From Aptenodytes patagonicus (taxonomy: Eukaryota > Chordata > Aves > Sphenisciformes > Spheniscidae), in the NCBI RefSeq assembly GCF_965638725.1, contig NC_134953.1, forward strand, positions 8,145,001 through 8,209,000: a stretch of DNA of 64,000 bases, read 5' to 3'. Shown in pieces: positions 1 through 19,884 of the stretch. How positions within the stretch are numbered: position 1 is the first letter of the stretch; each line of letters begins with the position of its first letter. The translations under genes and the position numbers were made by a program. The notes under the pieces were generated by a model, which saw only the letters and a list, made by a program, of their open reading frames with translations, was not told where the DNA came from and did no database searches.

Positions 1-1282
1 GGGAAGACACAAGGTGATAATGTGTCATAGTTACACATGCACATGTGCAAAGCAAGAGCTAAAAGATGAGGTTTTTTTACACTGATCGCAGAGTAAGGCA
101 TGTCTTTCTCCCATAACAGCTGAAGATTCATAGCCTTCCATCTCTCCTGCTGGTAGTTCCTCTACCTGCTGTCTCTATACAGAAGTAGGACAACTCAGAA
201 AACATCCCAATTCCTGAGACTCAGTCTCTTCTAACAATACTTCAGTAACTAATGCCTATCCTTTCTCCACGCTTCCAAAATTCACAAATGCTCCAGTCAT
301 TCGCTCCATGCAATGAGACATTTACAACCCTGACACCTACATCTGTCAGTCATTTACAGAACACAATTCACTCATCTTTGGAGATTTTTTGGATATCTAC
401 CTTGATATGAGCTGTGCCCCCAGAAATACCTGTTTCTCTCCACCGATCACAAACAAGAGTCTAGACAACCTGCTGAGATGCAGGTGCCTAAAGATACTAA
501 GTTGAACCCCCTTAAACTCAGGTTTACAGAACACTTCTTCAGAGACAAATGGCAGTTGGAGCAAAGACACAAAATTAATACTTTCTTAGCTGGTACCAGA
601 AATACACCTGAAAATAACATTCAAGAGTCCCACACTAATTTCCCAACTCAATTTACTTGTCACAGTTGTGCAGTCTTTGGGCTCAGCTCAGATCCAAAGA
701 CAAGGATATCCCTTTGCTGTCCTGCACACGCAAATTTTCTTGCATTTCCCGTGAACAAGTCAAGTCTCCAGTCCTCATTTTCAGGCCCTCCTCTGATTGA
801 GTTTGATCCGAGGATCAAACACAGTTCACTGCTTCAGTATCTGCTCTCACAGTGCAGGCTTGAAAAACCAATAGCCCTTTCTTTGCTTGAGAGAGTATCG
901 CGTGAACAATTCATTTCTGGTCATTCTGTAGTCCAGGATTTTTCACTCACCACCACCACCCACTGTGTGACCTTAGAACAGACAAAAAGGGAACCAAGCT
1001 CCGTAGTCTAAATGGCTTTTGCAGTCTCAGAAGGAAGGGAGGTGATGGGGAGATGAGGGAGGGAGAAGCAACCCCTACAACTAACAGATCATGCGCAGTC
1101 ATAATCAACTAATGATGAAAGTTAACATTTTGCTTTTACAAACATCTAGGAGGAACTGAACAATACTCACGCTGTGCACTGACTTAACAGACAATTAAAT
1201 TCCTTTATAATGGCAAAAAGCAGTAAGAGGAAGCAGAATTTTTCACTTTAGTCTTCCTAGCGTTACCATTTGTATTGCTCAG
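1..1282. other. Non-coding sequence, no gene recognised
   Basis: This stretch has mixed base composition and no exon that I can tie to a known protein. A 177-codon open frame at 478-1011 (+) shows no domain, and its length is not surprising in a window this size. By recalled synteny this side of COMTD1 faces ZNF503, a gene surrounded by long regulatory intergenic DNA. That is context, not something the sequence shows. Confidence 0.6.
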
Positions 1283-1430
1283 GTTCTGGTTTGTGCTGGG
1301 GGTACTTACAATACTTCACTCAGAGAAACTAGTGTCCCTTAGAAAGGATTCTCAAAGAATCATTTTGCTACCTCATGGATTCAAGGCTCTAAAAATATGT
1401 TACCCTGAGGAAAACAGAAGTGAAGGATGA
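1283..1430 (+). repeat. Dispersed repeat, copy A
   Basis: This segment aligns with 3569-3718 in the same orientation. The best-conserved core, 1355-1393, reads agaatcattttgctac followed by a near-identical aaggctctaaaaat block. The left part aligns more loosely through a shared tccctt at 1335. Identity looks like roughly 70-75 percent over about 140 bp by eye. It is either an old interspersed element that I cannot name or a local duplication. Confidence 0.6.
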
Positions 1431-3568
1431 CTTGCTGTAGTACTACCAAGCACTGGAAAGGAGCGGCTTTGCTTGAGTTTTATGTACTTTAGAGAACAAA
1501 ACAGAACAATATATGGCATCATCCTGCAACACCAGCAAGCAGTAGTCTTTGCCAGGGACTCAGGAACATCTGACGTGTTTAGTCAAACGTTTTATGTGTA
1601 TTAATGCCTAATAGAAGGCCTTGGCATCCTCCAAGTGGAGCCAAAGCTCCAGAGAATGCCCAGGTACTCCTGGATTCCCACACTCCATCAGACTCTGCGT
1701 GGTGACAAGTAGTCTTCCAACACCTGCACACGTTACAGCCTTGTGGCTTTCTCCTTTGCCTTACATGCATGACCTCAGAAGAAAAGATAAAACTTCTTTC
1801 AAAGCATCTAGATTGCTCCTCTTTTTTCCTCTTACTTTACTTCATCTGTCCATTAAGAACAGACCAGTTGTCATCTTTGTGCTTTAAGAGAGGAAATCGG
1901 TCTGATCCAACAGACTAGAGCCAGGCTTTCAAGCATAGTGAATATTTGGGCCTGCAAGTTTATTTTAGCACCAGAAGACCTACTACCACTTCTAAGGACG
2001 TGCCAATACAGAAACCCACAGAAAAAGGTACAGAATTGGGAAGGAGCGGTCAGCCCCATATTTCCTAGGATTGTTAGACACACAACACTCAGTCCGTTAC
2101 GCCGCTTGCCCTTTTTAAGTCCGAGCTGATTGCACAATAAACATCAAGTCCACATTTCATGCCTTATTTTATGTATACAACAACTCTGTGGGTGCATAAA
2201 CATCAAGAAGCTAAACAGTCCATGAAAGACACTGCAGCTAGGCTGGAAGAGTTACTAAACCCCATTTGGTCAGAGAAACTGTCTGCGCCCTGGAACCAAA
2301 CAGCTTTGATTTTCCAAAAGGCATTTCATCAGAAGGTGTATGGCACACAGTAATTACCTATGTTCTCAAAAGCGGCGAGACAGATGACCAGCTGCATACC
2401 TATCCTCCTCCTGGCCTAGCTCCCAAGCACTCTGGCATTTTCTGCTGTTGCCTACGTGAATTAGACAGAAGACAAAGGCAAACTGCATTAAGGTTTCTGC
2501 CAGTTGGGTAGCGCTTCGGGTTTTAAGGACCACAGCCTAGGATTCAGTTACAGCAGTTACTGTTTACAACACGCTACAAATACCCTGTTAGGAAACATAA
2601 CAGCTCTCTAACTGCAGAGCTGCTCTGTACTGTGAAATATGTCAGCAGGGCTTTGCCAGGGTACGGCAACGTTAAGCATTCTGCATGTCCTTGAAATCCA
2701 AATGTTCATGCCACCAAGTCTGACTAGCTTCTCACATACACTCCCTGGATGGGAAATTGAAGGTGACTAGATTAATTTCTAACTTTCTGTATTTTTTTTT
2801 TTTATTTCAAATCAAAATAGTGCATCCACCGTTCTGCGTCATTACCTTCTGTCCTTGTAACACAGGACATGTGAAAATCCAGAGGCAAGTAAGGGGCAGC
2901 TTCTCTTCAGTGATACAATGGGACCAAAACTTCAATTTACCTTCTCCAAGTTACCTGTTACCTCTGAAGCCTCATTCAGAAAAACACTTGCCTCTTTTTG
3001 AGGGAAGAACACTTACAACAACAAGCAGCTACTCGCTCAGCTGCCCCATTACAGCTGCTCCCATTTTCACAAGAGACAAGACTATTTCAAGTATTCCTTT
3101 GCCTAGCAGAGTCTTTACTGACATTATGCAGGTACAGTGCAATTTATCTCAGATAAAGAAGATCAAGAGAGAACAAAAGCAAAGCTCCCAGGAAAGAGCA
3201 CAGCATGATTCTGTTTCCCTTCTGTGGCAAAATGCAGCAACTTCAAGAACAAAATGGCACCAGAAACCATCTTAAAAACCACAAAGGTATCGGGGGGAGG
3301 AAAAAAGGGGAAAAAAAAACAAAACAAAAGAAAAAGACTAAAAGACTAGCAGTTCTACAGCTGTACTTGTTTCCCAAACAGATACAAAGAATAAGGGACT
3401 ACCTGCAAAAGAAGAGAAGTGCAACAGGGAACACAAGGTGGAAAGGACTACAGGGAACACAAGGTGCAAAGGAAAGACTGTTAAGTAAATTTCTCCCAGA
3501 CATTTCTTCAAAGAGCACGGCAAATTCAGGAACGGATTCCATAGCAATTGTGCAATGTAACCCAAAAG
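1431..3568. other. Non-coding sequence, no gene recognised
   Basis: The region between the two copies of the local repeat has no gene I can support. Open frames in it (for example 2757-3275, +) are unremarkable in length and composition. A purine-rich A/G tract occupies about 3296-3345. Confidence 0.55.
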
Positions 3569-3718
3569 AGCCAACTGTTGTCCAGGGATATTTATGATGC
3601 TTTATACAGGGAGGCTATTATCCCTTGGAATGGACTACAGAAGAATCATTTTGCTACTTCACAGGTCCAAGGCTCTAAAAATCTGTGTTACACTTCGGAG
3701 AGTAAAAGTGAAGTATGC
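3569..3718 (+). repeat. Dispersed repeat, copy B
   Basis: This is the second copy of the segment at 1283-1430, in the same orientation and about 2.3 kb downstream. The agaatcattttgctac core is at 3642-3657, followed by the aaggctctaaaaat block at 3668-3681. The flanks diverge after the gaagtatg-like end. The family was not identified. Confidence 0.6.
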
Positions 3719-6700
3719 AGAAGTGATCAAAGGAGAACAGGCTGGTTTTATAGCCTGCAGGGGAAACAACCGATCATATATTCTTCCTATGACAAACAAC
3801 TGAGAAAGTAATTGAGAGCCTAGCAGAAACCAATGTTGTTACCTCAGCATTATTGATTTTAGGCAGACATCTTAATCTAACACATGACAAAACTTTGGTC
3901 ATTGCAGTAAGATATAGCTTTCAAGGAAAAATGATATTTATAAAGGTAGTTTATGGTTCAGTTAGAGATTCTTATGAAGTCAAGCCCAGGCTATAAAGGA
4001 ATGGAAAGAAAGGGACTTCTTAAAAACAAAATGGATAGAAAGTTCGATTAAAAAGTGAAAATACGATTCAAGTATACTAAAGCAGAAGGATCTTCTGATC
4101 TTCAAAACACTAAAAGGAAGCAGTAAAAACATAACTTTAAAATACTATAGTAAGAAAGCCTTATTCTCATCAAAGGGATGACTGGCACTGAAAAATTCAC
4201 AGTTCACCTGTCAGGGGTTCTTTAAAAAAATTCTTACCAAATTTAACAGAAATGTTCCAATTGTTTATATTAAAAGGAGCTAAGGTTATTTAAAAAAAAA
4301 AAAATATATATATAAAAAACAAAATGAATCCAGAACAGGATAAGAAGATAAAAGTCAATATAGCCCTTTGTTAACATTTAAACTCAAAGAAATACAACAG
4401 TAAAGAAATAAAAACTATTAATACTAAAGCACAAAATTACATAAAATTGTAACAATCATCTTAAGAATAGAAAAAGTGAGAAAAAAGTGAGTTCTGTTCA
4501 TGGCAATTACTAAGAGTACATCTTCATTTAAGAAAAAATTAAGTGAGGAAATAGAGGGCACATTGCACGCAATTAAAAAATTCTTTCCTACCTTCCCTCT
4601 GTTTCCTCCTACAAGCAATCTGCCCTTTGCAACGTCAGACACTGCTGTCTGCACCTCTCACCCTCCCCTGTTTCCTGGAGGTATCTGGGCCAGCCCCCCC
4701 TCCGCCCCGCGCCTTTTCAGCCTGAAGCGGGTGATGCACCACACAGCGAGTTTCAGGTGATGACGCTAATTGGGCTCTCTCTCCAGCAGATGTATTTTAC
4801 CTGCTAAATCCAGTACCGCCTTCTTCACATCTGCAACAGATTAGCAAACCACAGTTGACTAATATAGACAGTCCCTTCTCTATTCTTCCCAACTGACTAA
4901 CAGCCTGCTGAGAATTCCTGATTTTAAGTCCCAAAGTGAATAGCCTGGCATGGTTTTCACACGCTTGTGACAAATTCTTACTTGTGAGATGACAATCTGA
5001 CCTAGAGCTCTCTAGGAACCAGATCTAGTGAGATGATCATTCATCATTCTTTAATAAGCTTGGGGCAGACTATCTAAGAACACCCCAGTCCTGCACCTCT
5101 CCTGCTGTCATGCTGCTGCTGTTGCTTTTGTGCACTGGAAACTCTAGGACAAATGCCCTTAAGGGATGGGAAAAACCACTGGGCTTCCAAAACCAGCCTT
5201 CATTTTTTGCATCCGTTCACACAGCTAGTATGAAACAAATCCAGTCTGGTGGCATTTGACACAGATTTTTTCAGATGTCAAAAAAAAGAGGCAAAAAATA
5301 ATGGCATGGGAGAGTCTGGTTAATGAGGTGTCACGGCTATGGTTGATTTGTTCACCACTTCTTTCATTTTATTACGTGTATCAGAGTGATAAGGTGCAAA
5401 ATTTCTCATGTTTTGTTTATGCACTATATGGTTTAAGGCTTAAGCGGAGCAGCGTCTTGAGACTTACAGCAGGCTTTGTAAGTAAAGCAGAATGCTCCAC
5501 TCAGGTTGTGCCTATTTCCATCACATGGGGACCATTTGCAGGAGCAAATTAATACCAAGCTTTATTCCTCAGTAGCAAGCACCCATTGCACCACTGTCCA
5601 TGCAGTTGTTCCATGTGCGAGGTTGGGCCATGACCTGAAAGGACAGTCTGTCACCTGTTTTGAGAAATTCAATGTGCCTCCGAACCACATCCTTCAAAGA
5701 CAAACTCTCTTTGTCAGGAGAACTGCTTCTATCATTGGATCTGTCAAGCTGAGCCACTGAATGAGCTATTTCACTGGGTCTCCCCCAGTCAAGCTCAATT
5801 TGAGTTTTACAGTCCTTGATACTTGTGGGATATTTTCATAGAAGCCATTAACTTACTTTGCACTGGGAATTATGCTGCTTGGCAGGGGCTATCTCTCCTC
5901 ACAACACCTGCATGTCCAAAGTTGAACCTAGTCTTGTAATGAGATGGCAAAAAGTAGTCGTATATATTCAAAATGTTGGCCTGTAAGCCAGTAAGGCCTG
6001 AAAATATTTACCAATATGTCAAAATGCTTCTAGCTGAAAACCGTTTCTAAACCATTCGCTCTTTGCAAGTTTAATGGCTTAAGGCTTATGGGCTCATGAA
6101 TCACCAGCTTTCTTAGCAGCAGCATTTGAAATGTTGATACCTTAGCCTTGAAATAGATGTGAAGGTACCACAGCCTTTACAAGCTGTTATCGAAAGACAT
6201 ACTTTAAAAGCTCCCACAGAAGACTAAATGCGATAGGAGTAGCTGATCAGGATGAAAGTAACCGAACCAACTTAGTTAAAGCCATTGTTCATGTCTGCGT
6301 TCCATTTTAGTGATTACCCTCCAGTTGGACAATGAATCATATTAAAGGAAGCTTTGATACTTACAGTTTGTCTGATAAAAAATCCAGATGACTTTAGAAG
6401 CAATGATGAGTATTTGGGAAACTATTAGTCTTATTTCAAATTACTGAATTCAACTATCAGAAGAAAATTTTGGAGAGCAATTCCATTTATCACAGATAAA
6501 AAAAAAAAAGATTGTACCATTCTTACAATCCCAAGAGTTTCAGTTGAGAAGACGTATGAACATTCATGGCAAAAAAATCGCTACAACAGATACATGTGGA
6601 ATGAGTATCTCTAAGGTCAAGGAGGTTATGCCAGTAAATGGCAAACTCTGCATTACAGAACTGTAAAATGAAATGTTAAGTGTACACTATACTAGAGAGA

Positions 6701-7149
6701 TAACAGGGATGGAACAGACAAATACAATAGCAAAACCAACTGGAAGAAAAAAGAAATCTCAATTGTGAATAAAAAAATAATAATTCCATATACAGTCCTC
6801 TAAAATACACCACCATCAATTGATTTATTGAGGTCTTGCAAGGGGATATACACTGTGGAGCGTAAAATTATAACATTTATACATGTTTTGTCTTCAACGC
6901 CTAAGACAGAGGAATGAACTCATAAATATGGTGAATAACTTCTGTTTCAGTTTTAACCAAAGAGATTATGAAAACCTATTAAAATAAAATAAATAAATAA
7001 AATAGAATAGAATGCTTATGGGTTTGTTTATCTGTGAATAGCTTAAAAGGTATGGGAATTCACGGCTTCCTGTTTTTTCTGAGTAACTGGCCCCATTTAT
7101 ACACGCATTCATCCAACATGTCGATGCAGACAACTTGCAGATCTGCCTC
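3719..7149. other. Non-coding sequence with simple repeats
   Basis: No exon is recognisable here. The region contains A-rich runs (about 4293-4320 and 6497-6510) and an AAAT/AATAG-type simple repeat at 6980-7012. A short C-rich patch at about 4690-4715 is too small to be a CpG island. Confidence 0.5.
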
Positions 7150-7870
7150 TTCACTCCTATTTCCTTGCAGCCAGATTAAAATCCCAATCTGTTTCAGACA
7201 CCTCTCTGAAGATGGCTAAGATCAGGTCAGCCTCAGCTCTCCAACCTTTCTCCTCCATCAATATAGATAAAAATGACCATTTTGCCTATCACTCAACTCA
7301 TAACTGTTCATTTTCAACTCTACTTTCTCTCCAGGCCCTAACATTCAACCATACAAAAACAATCAGAAAGATTTTGACATATTTCCAAGATTATTTCTGT
7401 ATATTCATCTTCACAACTAAAAACTTTTGTCCAAGCTCTCATCCCCTTGATTACTGCAACTTCTTTCCCCAGGTCACTCAAGTCCCGTTCATCCAGAATG
7501 CCATCTCAATCAGCATTTTCAGCAATTAGTCTCACCATGTGAATGCATGAATGCATTCTTCTTTGGTTCCTCCTTGTATTTGGGCTTTTACTCATTCTGC
7601 ACTCATATTTGAGGTAAACTCCTTGTAAAAAGCTCCAAACCTCATTTTCCTTCCTCCTGAATTCTCCTTAAAACTTATCTGCTCTGATTTCTCCTGAGAA
7701 ACTTGACAATTAGGCTACTGCCAAGCACACCGATCAATACAATCCAACTCCTTCTTACACTTGCTGCCCACGACCATCTTTTTACATTCATATTCTAAGC
7801 TTTTGGGGGCAAAGACCAGCGTCGCCTCTTCTTTCAGCTGTACATAAGCTCCAAACACATTTCTACTTTA
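7150..7870 (+). mobile_element. Ancient L2-type LINE, 3' ORF2 and tail fragment
   Basis: The + strand keeps the downstream part of a LINE-2 clade reverse transcriptase ORF and its 3' region. The clearest trace is a stretch around 7446-7500 that translates with LDYCN followed, after a gap, by FIQNA. This corresponds to the LDYCN...LQ.IQNAA block near the end of L2/CR1-type ORF2. It is followed by the usual order of degenerate motifs: an 'aactccttg' block near 7617, an 'aaaacttatct' block near 7670, and a tail with 'taagcttttgggggcaaaga' near 7795. The frame is broken in several places, so the copy is dead. The subfamily is a guess and could be CR1-related. Confidence 0.55.
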
Positions 7871-8198
7871 CTCACTGAACTAAATACATGTAGTATTTAC
7901 ACTTTCTTCTCAACATTTTATGCAAATGCTGCCATGTTTTAGAGGACCGCGTGACTGCTATCCTCATTGTAAACAGAGGAGAACAATGTGTGGGTAACCA
8001 AACATGCAACTCCAATGAATTCTTTCCAACGTCATAGGCCAATATAGCTTCAACAAACGTATAGGTGTTATTTCCAGTGAGTTGTGCTGTTCAAACATGC
8101 CTACACACACTACCTTCAGGGTGTCTGTGGTGTACGATGATTTCCCACCACAGAGTGAATATGACTTTCAAAAGAGTCATCTATACCCACCCTGGTCA
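7871..8198. other. Non-coding sequence
   Basis: Nothing recognisable was seen between the LINE fragment and the tandem duplication. Confidence 0.5.
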
Positions 8199-8307
8199 AG
8201 TAAAACCATTCCAGCTGCCACTAGGGTTTAGTACGCATGTTGCCAATAGGTCTAGTAAAACCATGTCAGCAGCAACTATGGTTTAGTGCCTATGTTGCAG
8301 GTAGGCT
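8199..8307 (+). repeat. Two-copy 55-bp tandem duplication
   Basis: Unit 1 (8199-8253) and unit 2 (8254-8307) both begin agtaaaacca and both contain ggtttagt followed by atgttgc. They are about 80 percent alike by eye. The units abut directly, so this is a minisatellite-like duplication old enough to have diverged. Confidence 0.7.
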
Positions 8308-11099
8308 TTCAATCACAGTGTGGACAACCCCTGGCTGTCCACACTGGACAGTGGCTGAGCCACCCACAGATTTTACTTCTTTATCGTGCAGCAGTAAGAC
8401 AATCAAGGTGGTTATATATGGCTCTTTACCACCACCTTGGAGCAGACCACAGAACACCACCAACGTCCTGGAAGGCACAGCCTGCCAGAACACATGGCTG
8501 AGCGCAGGTGGCTGACACATGGAAGAGTGAAGAGGGAAAGAAAAACAAAAACAACAAGGAAAAATTTTAAAATTTGAGGATAGTGGAAGGGAACAGCTTA
8601 TTAAATTCATGGCAAGTCATTTAGCATTTTACACTGGTGCCTCAGTTACTAGGCACTACTGGTCTACCTAAAAATAACTGCAAATGAAAGGCGAAAACCC
8701 AAGAAGTGAGATGACAGCGTTATCAGTAGGCTAATGCTTTGCCAGTCCCATTTCTACGATAAGTCTACACAGCTAGATGACACCAAGGTGGATGGTGTGC
8801 AACATTCCCACATACAAAAACACTCCTGGAAGGAAGGTTTCAGTAGAAGAGCAGACTATTGCAGGTATCAATTACCCAGTGACTGTGAAGCTGTGGATGG
8901 ATTATCGGTATGAATAAAGTGAGGATTCACACACCCAGAGGTCAGCCACTGACTAGCCAGCCTGGATCCTGGCTGTCCTACTCCTTATGTTTCACAAAAG
9001 CGATCATGTTCTGGCTCCAGTCTGAAGATGCTGCCAAAACCCTCCTACCCTTTCAGGAATGCAGTTCCAAGGGGAAGGCACTTTCGGGCACAGCAAATAT
9101 GCCTACTGACTACAACACTGGGAACAATCCTGATCTCCTGTGCAATCTGTGCAACTGGATTGGCCTTACAGATATAGGGAGCAGTGGGGTTTGTATCCAA
9201 GCCCACTTCACACACGGTTTTTATCTCTAGGTAGCCTTCACCTTACTCAGCACAAGCAGTAGGCAGAAATCTACCAAAATGTTTAAATGTTCAAGTAACC
9301 ACAGCGCGCTGCAAGCATGTGTCTAATTAATCTGATGAATCAAAGTTTCCTGTTCAGTAATATATCACAGAGCTATGTAAAATGAAAACTGCAATGGCTC
9401 AAAAAGCAGCTGGCTCCTTTCTGTTTAGTTGGAAGACTTTTAACTGTTTTGCCAATCTAAGAAAGTGTTTTATCTTGACTTAGATATCTGTAAATCAACT
9501 TCCTTATCTAAAGGCAACAATACATTGTCCAATACACCGACACAGTAAAACACCTTCTGACACTGTCACCACAGGTAAGCTATTACTGCATAAGAACTTG
9601 GGCCAAAAAAAAAAGTTTCAGGCACATGTTTAAGTATGTTAGCAATTCTGTTCACCAGTTCTCTTGGTGACTTCAGAAACTTGAACTTTCCAGACAGCTT
9701 CAAGTGAGGCAGCTCGTCGAGTTGAGAGTCGAGAGGCCAACACAACATTGGAAGCTTACAAATCTAGAGTGTTTCACGAAAAAGACAGCGTATCCCACGG
9801 TTACTCCCTCCCTCCTGCTGCAGTTGTAGAGAATAATCACTAGATGGAGCTGCACAGTCACAAATCTGATTTATGGCTGCTAGAAGAGTTTGTTGTCGCC
9901 TACGTTCTGTTTGGCCTAAAACTGACACGTTCCAGCGCTTCCTGATAACTCATCTTCTGAATGGGATGAAATGCTTTCATTTAAAAAACCAAAATGTACA
10001 CAGAGAAAGTGATGAGATACTGAACGGGGGAGGGGGGGGGCGGACACACACCAAAAAAACAAGAAACCAGCAACACTCACAGCTTTCAAAATCAAATAAA
10101 TTTTAAAAGTGAACTGAAAGATATTTTATCTGCCAAGACAGATGTCTTGCTTTGTTCTGCAAGTCAGAAAGCACAGCCGACTCCTTAATGCTTGGCATGA
10201 TTAGCTGCTGCAAAAGAAATACAAGAGCTCTGAGCTCAAATATTTGTAAATAAGGTCTAGCACACGCGAAAAATGCAGTGATAGGCAAACCCATTTCCCA
10301 TAAATGCCCCGGTGATATGCTTAATCCCGCACCTAAGATGTACTTACAAAAGAATCTTTTTCTGCTAACGCAACTGACACTAGACAGTTCTGCTAGCATA
10401 GGAGGGTAGTTGAAAAGTTGTCATCCTAACCTACAGGCACACAATTCATCTGGCTTTCTGGAGGTTAACTATGTGCCAAGAGGGAAGTTTTACCTGCTCT
10501 CATCCTACACCTGTTGAGGCCAAGCTGCAACCCACTCCATGCCTGGGTATTCCTGGTCTGTGTGCAACGGTGCTAATTTCGTCTCCTGTAGAGCAACAAA
10601 ATGATAGATCTTCACATCTTGCTTGGGTTTTGCAAAATCCAGATATTGCCAACGCTTCACAAGATGAAAACCAAATCCCCGGCCCATCTCCAAAAGGCAC
10701 TGCAGGGTCCTTTCAGCACGTATCTATGTAATGAAACAAAAGCACAGAAAAGGTTTTTTAGCCCGATTTCTAAGAAAAGAAGATGGCACAGTCACTGTTG
10801 GTTTATGTATCAATTCCCTCAGTGACAGATCAGGCCAGGGAGGAGATCCCTAAAACAACCAGGCTGTCAAAAAGCGGCAAGGGCACTGCTGCACCTCGCC
10901 TGGAAGGTGCTGCAGAAGGGGGCTGAAACAGCGGCAGAGGAAACCAGGCCCTGTCCCCCCCCCCCCCCATGGAGGATCTTCCTTGATCCCTTTCACCTGG
11001 AAACTTCCAGTTCTTTTGGGCACAGGACTGAAGTCCCACAATCTCATGTGCAATTTGATAAGGAATCTGCTCACACCTCAGCTGCCAAAAACGTCGTGC
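8308..11099. other. Non-coding sequence upstream of COMTD1
   Basis: No gene is recognised. A G-rich run at 10026-10043 (five G, A, nine G, then CGG) and a run of 14 C at 10955-10968 stand out. A weaker CTCF-like core (ctagatggagct) lies at about 9839-9850. Confidence 0.5.
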
Positions 11100-11658
11100 T
11101 AGGGAAGGAGAGCGCGCGTTTCCAGGGCTAACTGGAGGCCCGAGCCTCTCCCGAGGACATTTCTCTGAAGAGCTCCACCGTCGGAGCCCATTACCAGGTC
11201 GCACAACGTCTGGGCGTGTTTTAAAACGAAGACTGCAGTGAAGGCACACCAGAACCGGCCTCCGAGGAGGTGGCGGCACAAACCCCCGGCGCTGCTTTTG
11301 CCGCTTTACACACCCCTACAGAGTATGTCACCCGAGAGGAAGGCGCGCGTCTCCCGCGGGGTGCCCATCCTCCCACCAGCCCAGCCCAGCCCCGGCCACC
11401 TCGGGGGGCCGCACGGCGTGAAAGCCACCAAAATCAACCAAAGCGCCGGCTCCGGAAGGACACGCCGGGCCGGCAGCCGCCGACACCCGCCCCCCGGCCC
11501 CCCCCCGGGAGAGAGGTGGCGGCCCAGGGCCGCCCCGAGCGCTCCGCCCCGCCACCGCCTCCACACGCCGGCCGGCCCCGCCCCGCCCCGCGCCCGCGTG
11601 TGACCGGCCCGGGCCGCGCCGCTCTCGTCCGCCGCGCCGCTCCCCTCCCGGCCCCGAA

Positions 11659-18179
<6,521 letters not shown>

Positions 18180-18394
18180 CTGGAGGAAGCCCAGCAGATG
18201 GGGAAACAACAAGCAGCATCAAATCATCAGGAAAAACGCAGGTGGAGCGGTATCAAAAATGGTTATTTAACCTGTATCTCCACTGGATAGCATAGCCTGG
18301 CAAAGTAGACTTTAGGAGCAGCAGGATCCTAAGGGCAGCTAAGTTGGGAAGAGAGGCTATTTTAAGATCTACTATGGTTTCTTATTTTAGTTGT

Positions 18395-18400
18395 AATAAA
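18395..18400 (+). terminator. COMTD1 poly(A) signal
   Basis: A canonical AATAAA lies 216 bases after the COMTD1 stop codon, with TG-containing sequence shortly after. It is the first canonical signal downstream of the gene. Confidence 0.75.
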
Positions 18401-18424
18401 GCAAGTAAACTTACGTGAAGTTGT

Positions 18425-19850
18425 CCCTGTAAGACAGTGTTTGGAAAAAATCTCCTTCTGTAGAACAACTGAGTTCCGAGTGAGTCAATACAACAAGGTC
18501 ATTTTCTGTCCTAAAAGAGGCTACTGAGTAGCAGAATAATCAGTCCTACCATCAAAAAGAAGTGGAGTTTACTAATGTTTAAAGCCATAATAGAAAAATG
18601 GGGTTTTAATGAAATGTACATGACATCAAGGAGATTGCTAGCCTTCTCAAACTAACAATACTGAAAATCACTGGTAATCCTTGAACGGTACTACATAAGA
18701 AGCCTCAAATATACACTATCTGGGGGCAGGGGGAGGGGAGAAAAAAAGTAGTTGTCTTTAAAAGCATGTCAAAGGACAAACAGGATTTCCAATACAGAGC
18801 ACTCCCTAAAACCCTGGTGTGCAAGGACTGGGTTTCTTTAACCTAGGTAACAGTGCAGGTAGATTTTTTTTTTTGAAGTCAGAATGAGGAAGAGCAAATG
18901 GGCAAGAAGAAAACCAAACCAGTTCTTCCTCCTTCCTCTCTCCCTCCCACCTGCCCGCCAAAGAAGCAACTTGCTAGGTGCTTGTTTCCTAGAAAGTTGC
19001 AAGCACAGAGCATTGGTGGCAAGTCTGCAGAAGGAAAATGATGATTGTATGAGGATGCAATACAGCTGTTAACTGGCTATTCAAATAATTACTGCAAGCA
19101 GAGATTCCCTTCCCTAGGCAGCATGGAACAAAATGATACTTCTTCCACACCCTGGCAAAGTATTTTTCCTACAGTATTCTTAACTCCTAGTTAACTTCAT
19201 TTGCTGTTGTCTTCCATTACTCTTGTTTCATCCTGATGCATTCTATAAAATTTTTGATCAAGAAACAGTAGTTGAAAAAGCTCACCTTACCTGGGACCAA
19301 TGAAGGAGACTTAAGAGGGTGGGAGGCACATTCAGTTCAAGCTAGAGAATGAGAGTCCAACTAATGACTTCTTTCCATGGTGAATTACAAATAGTAATAA
19401 CTGATTTTCAGGGCTTTTTATTTCAGCCTGAAATTCTTATTACAGAGAAAACCTAATTAAACAAGAAACCAAAACTAGCACTTTACAGACAAAAGCTCCA
19501 CCGGCTACTGTTTTGGGGGACGGATACACTGGAAGGATATCATATGTATATTGAGGAAAAAGGTTACTTTAGATTTGTTGGCCTCCTGTAGGGAAGCTGT
19601 ATCAGAGCTAAGAGAATCCTTCTTCCATTTGCTTAAATAATGCACTTGAATGACTCAAGGCACTGGGGGACAAAGATTTCGAGTCTCAAAACTGTTAGAA
19701 CTGGCTACTAGGCTCATATTTTTGAATTTTCAACTGGGTGGCTTGGGTTCTGATAAGGGGCAGACGTCCAGGGTACAGGTCTTACCTGTCTCAGACACTC
19801 GTGGTAGTATATGGCAGTGGGAGAGTAATGAAGAAAGGAAGTGTTGCCTG
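18425..19850. other. Intergenic sequence after COMTD1
   Basis: No exon or repeat family is recognisable. A poly-T run and a G-rich stretch (about 18721-18735) are the only low-complexity features. Confidence 0.5.
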
Positions 19851-19884
19851 ATGGTTTCAGAGTGGGGCTATGAGTGAGGAGATC

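Noticed and set aside
478..1011. 177-codon open frame
   Set aside because: No domain, ordinary composition, and a length expected by chance somewhere in 64 kb.
2757..3275. 172-codon open frame
   Set aside because: No recognisable protein features; probably chance.
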